Shown: one piece after another, positions 15,785-23,979 of the stretch
How positions within the stretch are numbered: the stretch's first letter is position 1
Layout of the letters: each line of letters begins with the position of its first letter
Made by a program: the position numbers and the translations under genes
DNA from: Casp-Chloro-G3 sp002816715
GTDB lineage: Bacteria > Chloroflexota > Dehalococcoidia > Lucifugimonadales > UBA3495
DNA length: 35,047 bases
Reading direction: 5' to 3'
Assembly: GCA_027623815.1 (NCBI GenBank)
Contig: JAQBUV010000021.1
Span: forward strand, 1 to 35,047
The notes under the pieces: model-generated
Databases searched by the model: none
What the model was told of the DNA's origin: nothing
The model's input: only the letters and a program-made list of their open reading frames with translations

Positions 15785-15885
15785 AATTTAGACATTTCAA
15801 ATAGTATCACAAGCCGCCTGGCTGCGCCTCAGATTGCCCTTTAAGGTACAAGACAACAGGGTCGTTGTTCAGTTTGGTTCTCGTT

Positions 15886-15958
15886 ATTCCGGCGCAAGCC
15901 GGAATCCATCAGAGCAGATCAACCACCCTTGTATCTGGACACCGGCCTTTGCCGGTGT
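15886..15958. repeat. Dispersed palindromic element, ATTCCGGC family
   Basis: ATTCCGGC-GCAA-GCCGGAAT (15886-15905) and ACACCGGC-CTTT-GCCGGTGT (15939-15958) are two perfect 8-bp hairpins. The same hairpin type recurs at 31741-31810, so this is a repeated family inside the window. Confidence 0.75.
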
Positions 15959-16192
15959 GACGAATAGAGTCCCATTCCTGACCCTGCAAACTGAACCACT
16001 ACCGTCAAATGGATGGCTTGCTCTTATCACAACGGATTACTACAATTTCAATTGTGAGTCGTTCGTGATTTTAGCGCATGGGGCGTGGAGTAGTGCGTTT
16101 GCAGTACAGCTAACCACCCATTTACCTGACCAGATACGCCCTCAGATTGAAACTGCCCGGTTCACCAACTCTAACAGGAGGATGATACGATA

Positions 16193-17161
16193 ATGCCCAA
16201 TTACCTGGTGACCGGCTGCGCGGGGTTCATTGCTTCAAAAGTGACCGAATTGCTGCTCTCTCAAGGCCACGAAGTTACCGGCGTCGATAACATTAACGAT
16301 GCTTACGACCAGCGTCTGAAGCATTGGCGTTTGGATCAGATTAAGGGCAAACCTGGATTCACATTTCATCAATTAGACATCTGCGACCGGGATGGACTGA
16401 AAAAAGCCTTCAACCAAAGGTTTGATGCCGTGATCAACCTGGCCGCTCGTGCTGGCGTTCGGCAGTCGGTGGAAAACCCCTGGGTCTACTTCGAGACCAA
16501 CGTGACCGGCACCCTGAACCTGCTGGAGCTTTGCCGCGAGCATGAAGTCGGCAAGTTTGTGCTGGCGTCAACCTCCAGCTTGTACGGCGCCAACAATCCC
16601 CAGCCCTTCCAGGAAGACGCCAACACCAACGGCCCGCTTTCTCCTTACGCCGCCTCCAAGAAGGCCGCTGAAGTGCTTTGCTACACCTACCATTATCTAT
16701 ACGGAATCGACATCACCATACCCAGGTATTTCACCGTCTATGGCCCGGCTGGTCGCCCGGACATGAGTCTGTTCCGGTTTGTCCAATGGATTTCCAAGGG
16801 AGTTCCGGTGACGGTATTCGGCGACGGACAGCAGTCCCGCGACTTCACTTATGTTGACGACATTGCCCGAGGCACCGTCGCCGCCTTGAAGCCAGTGGGT
16901 TACGAAGTGATCAACCTGGGATCAGACCGGCCCACGGTTCTGATGGATACTATCAAAATGATTGAGCAAATGTTGGAGGAAAAGGCCAATATTGAATACC
17001 AGCCCATCCACGCTGCCGATGTTCTGGCTACCTGGGCCAACATAGGCAAGGCCAAGAGCATGTTGGAATGGCAACCACAGACAACCCTAAATCAGGGAAT
17101 CCGGAACCTGGTTGACTGGTACCAGGCCAACGAGAGTTGGGCCAGAGACATCAAAACTTAA
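16193..17161 (+). CDS. NAD-dependent nucleotide-sugar epimerase (UDP-glucuronate/UDP-glucose 4-epimerase-like)
   Basis: 322 residues, an extended SDR. The NAD-binding motif is TGCAGFIAS, with Ala in place of the usual third Gly, then VDNINDAYD. The active site is STSSLYG plus YAASK (Tyr and Lys of YxxxK), and PRYFTVYGPAGRPDMS matches UDP-GlcA/UDP-Glc 4-epimerases. It probably inverts C4 of a UDP-sugar. AGGAGG lies 11 nt upstream of the ATG. It precedes the NusG-paralog leader by a 400-bp gap, so it may be a separate transcript at the edge of the sugar locus. Confidence 0.92.
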   Translation: MPNYLVTGCAGFIASKVTELLLSQGHEVTGVDNINDAYDQRLKHWRLDQIKGKPGFTFHQLDICDRDGLKKAFNQRFDAVINLAARAGVRQSVENPWVYFETNVTGTLNLLELCREHEVGKFVLASTSSLYGANNPQPFQEDANTNGPLSPYAASKKAAEVLCYTYHYLYGIDITIPRYFTVYGPAGRPDMSLFRFVQWISKGVPVTVFGDGQQSRDFTYVDDIARGTVAALKPVGYEVINLGSDRPTVLMDTIKMIEQMLEEKANIEYQPIHAADVLATWANIGKAKSMLEWQPQTTLNQGIRNLVDWYQANESWARDIKT

Positions 17162-17559
17162 CCAGGCCAAATCCAGTTGAATCGAAGCCAAATCGCTGGC
17201 CCCTTCCTGTGTGTTATTTGTGTGCTATTCAGGATAAAATCGATTGGAGGATGTAAAATATAGCCAATAATCGTTAGAGCATTTACTTGCTAATGGTAAG
17301 TCGCTGGTATAAAATTTGTGCCCGTGAGGAAGTTGTGAGGTCGACGTGATACTAAAGATTAGTCACCATGCAGAGTGACAGAAGCTACGTTGATAGAAGC
17401 TACCTCGGGCGACCTCTAAGCACGCATCGGAGCGAGAGTCTCGGCCCAGTGGCGTAAGCTCGATTTACTGTGGGGCACCCTCTCGCAAAAAGCGCCGGGC
17501 CCTGCAAGTGATACATGCGTGAAAACTGATATGGTGAATAGCAGTTGGGATCTTTAGCA
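17162..17559 (+). other. Structured leader of the NusG-paralog gene
   Basis: About 400 bp without a gene. Complementary segments cluster in 17337-17510: GAGGTCG/CGACCTC (17337-17343 with 17410-17416) enclosing GTG..ACTA/TAGT-CAC, and GCGAGAG/CTCTCGC competing with GGCCC..GGCG/CGCC-GGGCC. A TATAAA at 17308-17313 could be a -10 box. It matches no riboswitch or RNA gene that I recognise. Its place before a specialised NusG suggests a processive antitermination signal or attenuator. Confidence 0.4.
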
Positions 17560-18153
17560 ATGCAAAACGGCAAATGGTATATCATCCGCGCTGAACCCCA
17601 GGCAGATTTCCTGGCGGCTTCAGAACTCCTCAATGCTGGCTTTGAGATATTCTCACCACGCGTTAAGTCCTTCCAGGCCAAAAACGCTCTTCATTTTGTC
17701 CCCCTCTTTCCTGGATATTTATTCCTAAAATGGGATATGGACAGCGAGGGTAAACCATCTTTTCACAGTGCGCCTCACGTGTCCGGGTGGGTGAACTTTG
17801 AAGGTGTGGCACCGGCGGTTCCCGACGAAGTAATCAACGAATTGGCCCAGCGGGTGGAACACATAAACACTGACGGCGGGCTTTGGCGGCGGTTTGAGAG
17901 GGGCGATAGAGTTCGTATTGTGTCTGGAAAGCTGGAAGGTTTGGCGGAGGTTGTCGAGGCTACCAGTTCCGCCCAAAGCCGGGTCAGGGTTTTGATGCAA
18001 TTCATGGGCCGATTAGTATCAGCCCAGGTGCCCTGGAATAGTCTGGAGCCACTGGAAGACCGGCCAATGGAACGGGGCAAGCCCCCCCGGCGTACTAGAG
18101 GTCAAGGCCGGTGGATTCGCAATGTCCAACCTGCATTTGCTGGCAGCAACTAG
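17560..18153 (+). CDS. Specialised NusG paralog (RfaH/UpxY/LoaP-like antiterminator)
   Basis: About 197 residues. A NusG N-terminal domain (KWYIIRAEPQAD...FPGYLFLKW, about 3-100) is followed by a KOW motif (RFERGDRVRIVSGKLEGL, about 112-140) and a basic tail. Housekeeping nusG usually lies beside secE and rplK; this copy heads a polysaccharide-type gene run, the hallmark of paralogs that let RNA polymerase read through long surface-glycan operons. ATG 17560 fits the family N-terminus; upstream TTG 17545 adds five residues. The ribosome-binding site is weak. Confidence 0.9.
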   Translation: MQNGKWYIIRAEPQADFLAASELLNAGFEIFSPRVKSFQAKNALHFVPLFPGYLFLKWDMDSEGKPSFHSAPHVSGWVNFEGVAPAVPDEVINELAQRVEHINTDGGLWRRFERGDRVRIVSGKLEGLAEVVEATSSAQSRVRVLMQFMGRLVSAQVPWNSLEPLEDRPMERGKPPRRTRGQGRWIRNVQPAFAGSN

Positions 18154-18366
18154 CACCTGCCACCGGTCAAGAAATAGCGCCTTCTCGTCGTAGCCACTGC
18201 TCCAAGAAGGCCAACACTACATTGTTCATTCTCGGTCGCTTCAAAAGGGTCGACACGGCGAAGCATTGTCTTTATACGCCTGAAGCGTCGGCAGGGCGAT
18301 AAAGGATTGCGGTAAGAATTATGAACTGGAGTTGCACGTGGTTAAGTACCGAGCGGTAACCTCCCA

Positions 18367-18987
18367 ATGACTAAATCCCACTCCCAGATATACCTGGAAC
18401 AGACAGCCGAAATGGCTGCGCTTATCGATCATGAAGCTGTCGAGCGTATCGCCCTTGGGCTAGCAGAACTGCGGGCGAAAGGTGGCCGCCTGTTCGTCCT
18501 GGGCGTTGGGGGCAGCGCCGCCAACAGCAGCCACGCGGTAAGCGACCTCAGGAAATTGGCGGGTATCGAAGCATACGCACCCACGGACAATGTATCGGAA
18601 TTGACGGCCCGCACCAACGACGAAGGCTGGGCCACCATTTTCGAGGGGTGGCTCCAAGTCAGCAAGGGAAACAACAAAGACGCGGTGCTGGTCCTTTCCG
18701 TTGGCGGCGGCGACGCAGACCGCAATGTCAGTCCCAACATCGTCAGGGCCTTGGATGAGGCTACCAGACGGGGCATGACGATCTACGGCATTGTGGGACG
18801 GGACGGTGGTTATACCAAACGGGTGGGCCACGAGGTTCTGGTGCTGCCAACCGTAGACCCAGCCCACATCACACCCCATTCGGAATCCTTCCAGGCCGTG
18901 GTTTGGCACTGCATCGTGTTCCATCCCAGCCTGAAGCTACTACAGAGCAGATGGGAAGGTATCGCGGAACAAGGGCATTCCCACTGA
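18367..18987 (+). CDS. SIS-domain sugar-phosphate isomerase (GmhA/LmbN-like)
   Basis: 206 residues. A single SIS domain with the phosphate-binding loop GVGGSAANSSHAVSDLRK near 46-63 and LSVGGGDADRN near 117, the layout of sedoheptulose-7-phosphate isomerase GmhA. These enzymes turn a 2-ketose phosphate into an aldose phosphate. Several GmhA positions differ (T-S-D in place of the usual ENG-GS), so the substrate may be a different ketose, such as an octulose 8-phosphate. It is the first gene of the tight sugar run, 54 bp before gmhB-like; the start at 18367 has only a weak ribosome-binding site. Confidence 0.88.
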   Translation: MTKSHSQIYLEQTAEMAALIDHEAVERIALGLAELRAKGGRLFVLGVGGSAANSSHAVSDLRKLAGIEAYAPTDNVSELTARTNDEGWATIFEGWLQVSKGNNKDAVLVLSVGGGDADRNVSPNIVRALDEATRRGMTIYGIVGRDGGYTKRVGHEVLVLPTVDPAHITPHSESFQAVVWHCIVFHPSLKLLQSRWEGIAEQGHSH

Positions 18988-19009
18988 ACCAGCCATTATG
19001 AGGCGTTTG

Positions 19010-19050
19010 TTATGAACCGGGGTATTGTGAACCGGGTATTATGAACCGGG
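19010..19050. repeat. Three near-identical copies of a translation start region
   Basis: TTATGAACCGGGG, TATTGTGAACCGGG and TATTATGAACCGGG follow one another. The third holds the ATG of the HAD gene at 19041. Copy 1 opens a 10-codon frame from ATG 19012 that passes through copy 2 and ends at TGA 19042-19044, overlapping that ATG as ATGA. Confidence 0.8.
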
Positions 19051-19592
19051 CCGTATTTTTGGACCGGGACGGCGTGATCAATGAAGCTACGGTGCGCGAA
19101 GGACGCCCATATCCGCCAGCCAATCTAGAGCAGTTCAAGTTGCTCCCGGGGACTATAGAGGCCATCGAGTCGCTGCGCTGCGCGGGCTTCAAGATTATCA
19201 TCGTAACCAACCAGCCCGATGTAGCCAGCGGCATCCAGACCAGGGAAGTGGTGGAGGCCATGCACAACAGACTGCGCGCACTTGGGCTATGCGACGACAT
19301 CAAAGTCTGTTATCACACCGGTTCCGACGGTTGCGGATGCCGCAAGCCCAAACCGGGAATGTTGATCGAAGCGGCGCGGGAATGGCAGGTAGACCTGAGC
19401 AACAGTTTCATGGTCGGCGACCGTTGGCGGGATGTGGCGGCGGGCAAAGCGGCGGGCTGCTTCACCTATTTTATTGACTACCAATATCAGGAACAACGCC
19501 CCGACGGCCCAGATGCGGTGGTCGGGTCATTGGAAGAAGCGGGCAGACTTATTCTTCAAGAAAATCCTATTAGAGGGGGAGTCGTAAAATGA
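19041..19592 (+). CDS. HAD phosphatase, GmhB/LmbK-like (sugar bisphosphate 7-/8-phosphatase)
   Basis: 183 residues. Catalytic DxD motif FLDRDGVIN, motif II VTNQPDVASG, motif III GCRKPKPGM and motif IV VGDRWRDVAAG. The Cys-x-His...Cys-x-Cys zinc loop of GmhB is present (CYHTGSDGCGC), although slightly changed from the usual C-x-H-P form. GmhB relatives remove the terminal phosphate of heptose 1,7-bisphosphate; LmbK does so with octose 1,8-bisphosphate. It lies between the SIS gene and the transaldolase gene, whose ATG overlaps its stop codon. Confidence 0.92.
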   Translation: MNRAVFLDRDGVINEATVREGRPYPPANLEQFKLLPGTIEAIESLRCAGFKIIIVTNQPDVASGIQTREVVEAMHNRLRALGLCDDIKVCYHTGSDGCGCRKPKPGMLIEAAREWQVDLSNSFMVGDRWRDVAAGKAAGCFTYFIDYQYQEQRPDGPDAVVGSLEEAGRLILQENPIRGGVVK

Positions 19593-20335
19593 GCCCGATT
19601 TCAGACGCGATTTTAGATCTGAAGGTCAAGTTATTTGCGGACGGCGCCGACCTATCCGGCATGAAAGAGATGTATGCCAACCCTTTAATCAAGGGGTTCA
19701 CTACCAATCCTACCTTGATGAGCAAGGCCGGAGTGCAGAATTACAAGGCGTTCGCCCTCCAGGTAATTGAGTCAATACCAGACCGGCCTATTTCGTTTGA
19801 AGTCTTCGCCGACGAGTTTGAGGAGATGGAGCGTCAGGCGCTGGAGATCGCTTCTTGGGGAGAAAACGTGTATGTGAAACTCCCCGTAACCAATACCAAA
19901 CAGCAGTTCACCGGCCCCCTGATTCAGCGGCTTACCAAGGCTGGAGTCGCCCTCAACGTCACCGCCGTGATGACGACGGAGCAGGTCAAAAGCATCACCA
20001 ATTGCCTGGCGACGAACGTACCAGCGATCATATCAGTGTTTGCCGGACGCATTGCCGACACCGGGCGCGACCCAGTGCCGCTGATGGCCGAAGCTGTCAA
20101 GATAATAAGCGCCAAACCAAAGGCAGAACTGATCTGGGCCAGTCCGCGCGAACTCCTGAACATCTTTCAAGCCGACTCAATCGGCTGCCACATCATCACA
20201 GCGACTAACGACATCCTGAACAAGCTGTCCATTGTCGGCAAAGACTTGGATCGCTATTCCTTAGAAACCGTCAAAATGTTCCACCAGGATGCCATGACGG
20301 CCAAATACACAATCCAAACACGAGCAATCGTTTAA
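19589..20335 (+). CDS. Transaldolase-family aldolase (TalC/FSA/LmbR-like)
   Basis: 248 residues of a TIM-barrel class I aldolase. KGFTTNPTLMSKAG is the N-terminal signature, Lys97 in VYVKLPV is the Schiff-base lysine, and LNVTAVMT and ISVFAGRIADTG complete the barrel. It moves a dihydroxyacetone unit between sugar phosphates. Its presence inside a heptose-like gene set (ATGA overlap with the HAD gene) suggests that it builds the carbon skeleton, as LmbR does by adding a C3 unit to ribose 5-phosphate. Confidence 0.92.
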   Translation: MSPISDAILDLKVKLFADGADLSGMKEMYANPLIKGFTTNPTLMSKAGVQNYKAFALQVIESIPDRPISFEVFADEFEEMERQALEIASWGENVYVKLPVTNTKQQFTGPLIQRLTKAGVALNVTAVMTTEQVKSITNCLATNVPAIISVFAGRIADTGRDPVPLMAEAVKIISAKPKAELIWASPRELLNIFQADSIGCHIITATNDILNKLSIVGKDLDRYSLETVKMFHQDAMTAKYTIQTRAIV

Positions 20336-20392
20336 ACGGCCTGATGCCGATCTTAAATCAATCTTAGAATTAGACAAAGAATAGAGAAGAAG

Positions 20393-21406
20393 ATGACACA
20401 ACCAATGTTTAAGAACATCATGATCACCGGCGGAGCTGGCTATGTCGGTTGCGTCCTGACGCCGCAACTGCTTGAGGCAGGTTACAGCGTGACCGTGTAC
20501 GACATCATGTACTTTGGCGACACCGGACTGCCCAAGCATCCCAACCTCTCGGTAATCAAGGGAGACAGCCGCGACACCCCTAAGCTTGAGACCGCTTTCA
20601 AGGATATCGATGTCGTCCTGCATCTGGCCTGTATCTCCAACGACCCCAGCTTTGACCTGGACGAGAACCTGAGCAAGACCATCAACTTTGATTGTTTTGA
20701 GCCCACGGTGATCGCCGCCAAGAAAGCAGGCGTCAAGCGTTTTGTCTACTGCTCGTCAAGCTCGGTCTACGGGGTGAGCGACCAGCCCGACGTGACTGAG
20801 GAGCATCCCCTGGTGCCGCTGACCCTATACAACAAATTCAAGGGCCTCTGCGAGCCGTTGCTGTTCAAGCACCAGTCGCCTGAGTTCACCTGCGTCACCA
20901 TCCGTCCGGCAACTATCTGCGGTTTCAGCCCGCGCATGCGGTTGGATCTGGCCGTGAATATCCTGACCAACCACGCCATCAATAATAATAAGATCACCGT
21001 CTTCGGCGGTGAGCAGTTGCGTCCCAATCTGCATATCAATGATATGGTGGATCTGTATCAGTTGCTGCTGGAGGTTCCCAGTGAAAAGATCGCCGGCCAG
21101 ATCTTTAACGTTGGCTACGAGAATCACAGCATCATGAATATAGCCAAGATGGTCCGCAAAGTGGTTATGGAGGAGTTCCCCGAAAAGGGTGAGATCGAGA
21201 TCGTCACCACACCGAGCGACGATCTGCGGTCGTATCACATTAATTCCGACAAGATATGGCACGCATTGGGCTTCCGCACCAAACGCACCATTGAAGACGC
21301 CGTGCGTGACTTATGTGACGCTTTCAAGGCGGGCAAGCTGCCCAACAGCATGTCTGAAGACAACTACTTCAACGTCAAAACAATGCAAGTCCTGGGCGCG
21401 AAATAG
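20393..21406 (+). CDS. NAD-dependent sugar epimerase/dehydratase (extended SDR)
   Basis: 337 residues. TGGAGYVG dinucleotide loop, VYDIMYFG after the second strand, catalytic CSSSSVYG and YNKFK (YxxxK), and RPATICGFSPRMR of the substrate domain. It acts on a nucleotide sugar, probably by 4-keto formation and epimerisation. It begins 57 bp after the transaldolase and ends 1 bp before the ATG of the next SDR, so the two are translated together. The exact reaction cannot be told from sequence. Confidence 0.9.
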   Translation: MTQPMFKNIMITGGAGYVGCVLTPQLLEAGYSVTVYDIMYFGDTGLPKHPNLSVIKGDSRDTPKLETAFKDIDVVLHLACISNDPSFDLDENLSKTINFDCFEPTVIAAKKAGVKRFVYCSSSSVYGVSDQPDVTEEHPLVPLTLYNKFKGLCEPLLFKHQSPEFTCVTIRPATICGFSPRMRLDLAVNILTNHAINNNKITVFGGEQLRPNLHINDMVDLYQLLLEVPSEKIAGQIFNVGYENHSIMNIAKMVRKVVMEEFPEKGEIEIVTTPSDDLRSYHINSDKIWHALGFRTKRTIEDAVRDLCDAFKAGKLPNSMSEDNYFNVKTMQVLGAK

Positions 21407-21407
21407 A

Positions 21408-22406
21408 ATGGCTCGTAGCGTTGCTGTAGTCACCGGCGGCGCCGGATTCATCGGCAGCCACATGGTCGATTTGCTCATCGAAGAGGGTTTCGAGGTCCGA
21501 GCCATCGATAACCTGCTGGGCGGCCGCGAAGAAAATATCAAACACCACAGCAATGACCCGCTGGTTTTCGAGCAGCGGGATATTCGCACCATTCAGCCCG
21601 ACGACAAGGTATTCAAAGATGCCGAGTACGTATTCCACTTCGGTGGTATCGGCGACATAGTCCCATCTATAGAGCATCCCCTGGATTACATGTCCACCAA
21701 CGTCCAGGGCACGGCCCACGTACTTGAATGTGCGCGGCATGCCGGGGTCAAAAAATTCGTTTATGCCGCCTCGTCATCCTGCTACGGCCTGGCCGATGTC
21801 CCGACCCGCGAAGATCATCGCATTGACCCCCAGTACCCCTACGCCCTGTCCAAATATCAGGGTGAACAAGCCTGCTTCCACTGGAACCAGGTTTATCACT
21901 TGCCGGTGAACGCGATTCGTCTTTTCAACGCCTACGGCACACGCTCGCGGACCTCCGGCGCTTACGGCGCGGTGTTCGGGGTGTTCCTGAAACAAAAATT
22001 GGCGGGAAAGGCATTCACCGTCGTGGGGGATGGCACTCAGTCGCGCGATTTCCTGTATGTCACCGACGTCGCCCGAGCCTTTTACCAGGCGGCCACCACA
22101 GACCGGGTGGGCGAGGTCTATAACCTGGGAGCAGGCAATCCCCAAACGGTGAATCGATTGGTCGAACTGCTCGGTGGGCCGGTGGTGAATATTGCCAAGC
22201 GGCCCGGCGAGCCTGACTGCACCTGGGCCGACATCAGCAAGATACAGACCCAGTTAGGTTGGTCGCCTCAGGTAAGTTTTGAGGAAGGCGTCCAGCGCAT
22301 TCTCGACAATATCGAGTATTGGCGGAACGCTCCTTTGTGGGACCCGGAAAGCATCGCCGAAGCGACCAGAACCTGGTACTCAATGTTGTCTTCGGAAGGC
22401 CGGTAG
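21408..22406 (+). CDS. UDP-glucose 4-epimerase-like SDR
   Basis: 332 residues. TGGAGFIGSH, AIDNLLGG, catalytic ASSSCYG and YALSK, RLFNAYG, and VVGDGTQSRDFLYVTDVA of GalE-type epimerases. The frame is open upstream to 21189 inside the preceding gene, but ATG 21408, 1 bp after that gene's stop codon, gives the normal SDR N-terminus. It is a second epimerase in tandem with the one at 20393; the two share modest similarity and may act on successive intermediates. Confidence 0.93.
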   Translation: MARSVAVVTGGAGFIGSHMVDLLIEEGFEVRAIDNLLGGREENIKHHSNDPLVFEQRDIRTIQPDDKVFKDAEYVFHFGGIGDIVPSIEHPLDYMSTNVQGTAHVLECARHAGVKKFVYAASSSCYGLADVPTREDHRIDPQYPYALSKYQGEQACFHWNQVYHLPVNAIRLFNAYGTRSRTSGAYGAVFGVFLKQKLAGKAFTVVGDGTQSRDFLYVTDVARAFYQAATTDRVGEVYNLGAGNPQTVNRLVELLGGPVVNIAKRPGEPDCTWADISKIQTQLGWSPQVSFEEGVQRILDNIEYWRNAPLWDPESIAEATRTWYSMLSSEGR

Positions 22407-22409
22407 AAA

Positions 22410-23972
22410 ATGGAAGAAGCCAGCAAGAATCAAATCAGCCGCAAGATCAAGACGGTAGAGCAGCTTGCCGAGATCATCGGTCCCAGACCGCGTCAGCAAA
22501 CAGTGATCATGTGCCACGGAACCTTTGACGTGGTTCATCCCGGCCATGTACGGCATCTACTGTACGCCAAGGACAAGGGCGGTATTCTCGTCGCAAGCCT
22601 GACCGCCGACGAGCACATTGAAAAAGGGAATTTCCGACCCTATGTTCCCGAGGATTTGCGGGCGATCAACCTGGCCGCTCTGCAGATGGTTGATTACGTC
22701 ATCATCGACCGCCAGGCGACGCCACTGCAGAACCTGGGCATCATTCAGCCCGACTACTTCGCCAAAGGGTATGAATATTCCAGCAATGGGGTAAATCCCA
22801 AGACTCAGGAAGAGATACAGGTTCTGGATACCTATGGCGGCGAGGTCATCTTCACTCCCGGCGACATCGTCTACTCCTCGTCGGCGCTAATCGAGCTGGC
22901 CCCTCCCAAGATCGCCAGCGACAAATTGGTAACCTTGATGGAAGCCGAAGGGCTTGAATTCGGCGACCTTTACGCCGCCCTGGACAAATTCCACGGCATT
23001 AAAGTCCATGTTGTGGGCGATACCATCGTCGACAGCTATTCCTATTGCGGCATGATCGGCGGGGTGACCAAGACACCAACTATGAGCGTCTTGTTCCAAC
23101 AGAAGATCGATTATACCGGCGGCGCGGCCATCGTCGCGAAACACCTCAAGGCAGCGGGCGCTGATGCGACGTTTTCCACAGTGCTCGGCGACGACGAGTT
23201 GAAGGACTTCGTAATCGATGATCTGGAAAAGAACGGGGTCAACGTCCAGTGCATCATCGATAACACCCGGCCTACCACCAACAAGAATGTAATAATTGCG
23301 GAAGGACACCGGCTGCTCAAGATTGACACTCTGGACAATCGCTCGATTTCCGATCGGAACCTGGTTCGGCTGAAAAAGCAAATCCAGACCAGCCCGGCAG
23401 ATGCGGTGGTATTCAGCGATTTCCGTCACGGCATCTTCAATCGGCACACCATTCCAGAACTAACATCTGCGATTCCGGACGGTGTTTTCCGCGCGGCAGA
23501 CAGCCAGGTGGCGAGCCGCTGGGGCAATATTCTAGAATTCCAGGATTTCGACCTGATTACCCCCAACGAACGGGAAGCCCGATTCTCCCTTGGCGATCAG
23601 GACTCGGTGATTCGGCCGCTGGCCCTGGAACTGCGCCGACGCTCACGGTGCAAGACCCTGATCCTCAAGCTGGGGGAACGCGGCATTATCACCTATCGCT
23701 CAGACTCGCCGGTGGACTATCGAGCTTTCTTTGCAATTGACACGTTCGTGGATCACGTAGTAGACGCTGTCGGGGCTGGCGATGCATTACTAGCCTACTC
23801 AACCCTGGGTATGGTCGCCACCAAGAATGAGGTTATCGCGTCCATACTGGGCTGCATGGCCGCGGGCGTGGAATGCGAAAGCGACGGAAACCGGCCAGTA
23901 AAAGTGGAATCAGTCAAAGAAAAAATCCATCGCGTGGAAACCCAAACCCAGTATAGTTACGCAGGTCACTGA
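22410..23972 (+). CDS. Nucleotidyltransferase-PfkB kinase fusion (HldE-like, reversed domain order)
   Basis: 520 residues. Residues 30-165 form a cytidylyltransferase-like domain (CHGTFD, HPGH at 43-46, YVIIDR). Residues 198-500 form a ribokinase/PfkB domain (VVGDTIVDSY, YTGGAAIVAKHL, and AVGAGDALLAYS with catalytic Asp458). E. coli HldE has the same two activities, C7-phosphate-sugar 1-kinase and adenylyltransferase, but with the kinase first. Here the product would be an NDP-higher sugar, with the HAD phosphatase acting between the two steps. It starts 3 bp after the upstream stop codon. Confidence 0.92.
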   Translation: MEEASKNQISRKIKTVEQLAEIIGPRPRQQTVIMCHGTFDVVHPGHVRHLLYAKDKGGILVASLTADEHIEKGNFRPYVPEDLRAINLAALQMVDYVIIDRQATPLQNLGIIQPDYFAKGYEYSSNGVNPKTQEEIQVLDTYGGEVIFTPGDIVYSSSALIELAPPKIASDKLVTLMEAEGLEFGDLYAALDKFHGIKVHVVGDTIVDSYSYCGMIGGVTKTPTMSVLFQQKIDYTGGAAIVAKHLKAAGADATFSTVLGDDELKDFVIDDLEKNGVNVQCIIDNTRPTTNKNVIIAEGHRLLKIDTLDNRSISDRNLVRLKKQIQTSPADAVVFSDFRHGIFNRHTIPELTSAIPDGVFRAADSQVASRWGNILEFQDFDLITPNEREARFSLGDQDSVIRPLALELRRRSRCKTLILKLGERGIITYRSDSPVDYRAFFAIDTFVDHVVDAVGAGDALLAYSTLGMVATKNEVIASILGCMAAGVECESDGNRPVKVESVKEKIHRVETQTQYSYAGH

Positions 23973-23979
23973 TACAGCG

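Larger units (their letters stand above)
15725..16192. other. Intergenic region between divergent selD and epimerase genes
   Basis: 468 bp with a chance open frame (15834-16193) that runs through a repeat and has no family likeness. It holds the selD leader, the tandem 11-mer and the 15886-15958 dispersed palindrome. A ribosome-binding site AGGAGG (16176-16181) belongs to the gene at 16193. Confidence 0.6.

Noticed and set aside
15834..16193. Open frame of 119 codons before the epimerase
   Set aside because: It runs through the dispersed palindrome at 15886 and has no recognisable motif; chance frame.
17337..17510. Structured leader as tRNA-Sec, tmRNA, SRP RNA or a known riboswitch
   Set aside because: None of the conserved cores of those RNAs can be found; left as an unknown leader.
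21189..21407. Upstream extension of the second SDR
   Set aside because: It lies inside the preceding SDR in another frame; the normal family N-terminus begins at ATG 21408.
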